This document shows, piece by piece, positions 63,910 to 64,000 of a stretch of DNA of 64,000 bases (position 1 is its first letter; each line of letters opens with the position of its first letter). A model generated the notes under the pieces. The model was not told the origin of the DNA. It worked only from the letters and a program-made list of their open reading frames with translations, and did no database searches. The DNA lies in NCBI RefSeq assembly GCF_900177275.1, contig NZ_FXAG01000004.1, forward strand, positions 1 to 64,000, given 5' to 3'. This stretch comes from Pseudogulbenkiania subflava DSM 22618 (GTDB taxonomy: Bacteria; Pseudomonadota; Gammaproteobacteria; Burkholderiales; Chromobacteriaceae). A program made the position numbers and the translations under genes.

Positions 63910-64000
63910 TCAACGGCTGTCCCGCTGCTGTTCGGCGGCAAACAGGAAATCCAGCAACGCCGGCGCGCTATCGAGCAAATTGCGATTGCTGCCGTGAAAC
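63910..64000 (-). CDS. C-terminal end of an unidentified protein (partial)
   Basis: The minus-strand frame open from the window edge ends FHGSNRNLLDSAPALLDFLF, AAEQQRDSR, stop. Only about 29 residues are visible. HGSNRN followed by a hydrophobic helix could be the end of an alpha/beta hydrolase with its catalytic His, but this is a guess. It points leftwards, as does the terminator at 63634. Confidence 0.45.
   Translation of the reverse strand, partial: FHGSNRNLLDSAPALLDFLFAAEQQRDSR

Noticed and set aside
1-64000. CRISPR array, prophage or intact insertion sequence
   Set aside because: No regularly spaced direct repeats, phage structural genes or transposase frames were seen; the small elements are non-coding.
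1-64000. tRNA genes in the intergenic gaps
   Set aside because: No cloverleaf with a GTTCGAATC-type T-loop and matching acceptor arms was found by eye; a covariance search would be decisive.

Overview
The window is GC-rich bacterial DNA with tightly packed genes. It most likely comes from a betaproteobacterium of the order Neisseriales, Chromobacteriaceae-like. Supporting signs are the xseB-ispA-dxs-DUF4010-folE2 order, the single-subunit style CysI with a DUF934 partner, the short CioAB-type bd oxidase, and an rRNA leader with a canonical boxA. I recognise no phage, CRISPR array, tRNA gene or intact insertion sequence with a transposase. The placement is inferred from families seen here, not from a database search.

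Layout. 1-440: promoter and boxA of an rRNA operon reading leftwards out of the window, then a 25-codon remnant of argJ. 500-5930: Na+/bile-acid-type transporter with divergent LysR regulator, a ClsC-like phospholipase D lipoprotein with a DUF5329 partner, and an orphan glutamate/aspartate-binding protein. 6000-12570: dicarboxylate transporter with a GalD/PrpF isomerase, then a class III aminotransferase and a PuuA-like glutamine synthetase divergent from a GntR regulator, with two identical palindromic operators between them. 12830-17874: yhiI-rbbA-yhhJ-type ABC exporter operon. 18128-25387: cell-wall and membrane genes (an AmiE-NamZ fusion, polysaccharide deacetylase, CYTH-CHAD triphosphatase, FUSC exporter). 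25900-37400: secreted protein, pirin, Hsp20, Lhr helicase, AraC/EamA pair, MoaD-like/BNR pair, and a response regulator lacking its phospho-acceptor aspartate.

37900-41960 holds the most unusual locus: two 60-residue paralogous peptides, each with a conserved leader and two GYEG(H/Q)PGNQ repeats; a large protein joining a PqqD-like domain, a site-2-protease-like M50 domain and an HlyD adaptor; and a putative 2OG-Fe(II) oxygenase. This looks like an uncharacterised ribosomal peptide (RiPP-like) biosynthesis and export system. Structured RNA and a terminator-like hairpin separate the peptides from the exporter.

42000-47300 is isoprenoid and folate metabolism (xseB, ispA, dxs, folE2). 47350-54724 carries a hydrolase, DsbD, an AI-2E family permease, a thiolase with a LiuR-like operator, a Cys-cluster protein and a phosphodiesterase. 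54734-59516 is an apparent five-gene operon cysI-DUF934-cioA-cioB-DUF2474 joining sulfite reduction to a sulfide-tolerant type of oxidase. The right end has a MocR regulator, a DGC zinc-binding protein, an unknown coiled-coil protein and an RluF-like pseudouridine synthase.

Two genome-scale patterns stand out. First, small non-coding mobile elements (130-250 bp, terminal repeats GAACCTGTTC or GAGCCTGTTC) flank genes repeatedly. Five of the seven recognisable copies abut or overlap a stop codon exactly; three have 3-bp TNA target duplications, and in two of those (yhhJ, lhr) the duplicated triplet is the stop codon itself. Second, a 14-bp word AAGGTTGGCCGAAG, and its 9-bp core TTGGCCGAA, recur far more often than composition predicts, both between and within genes, in the manner of a DNA-uptake-type word.
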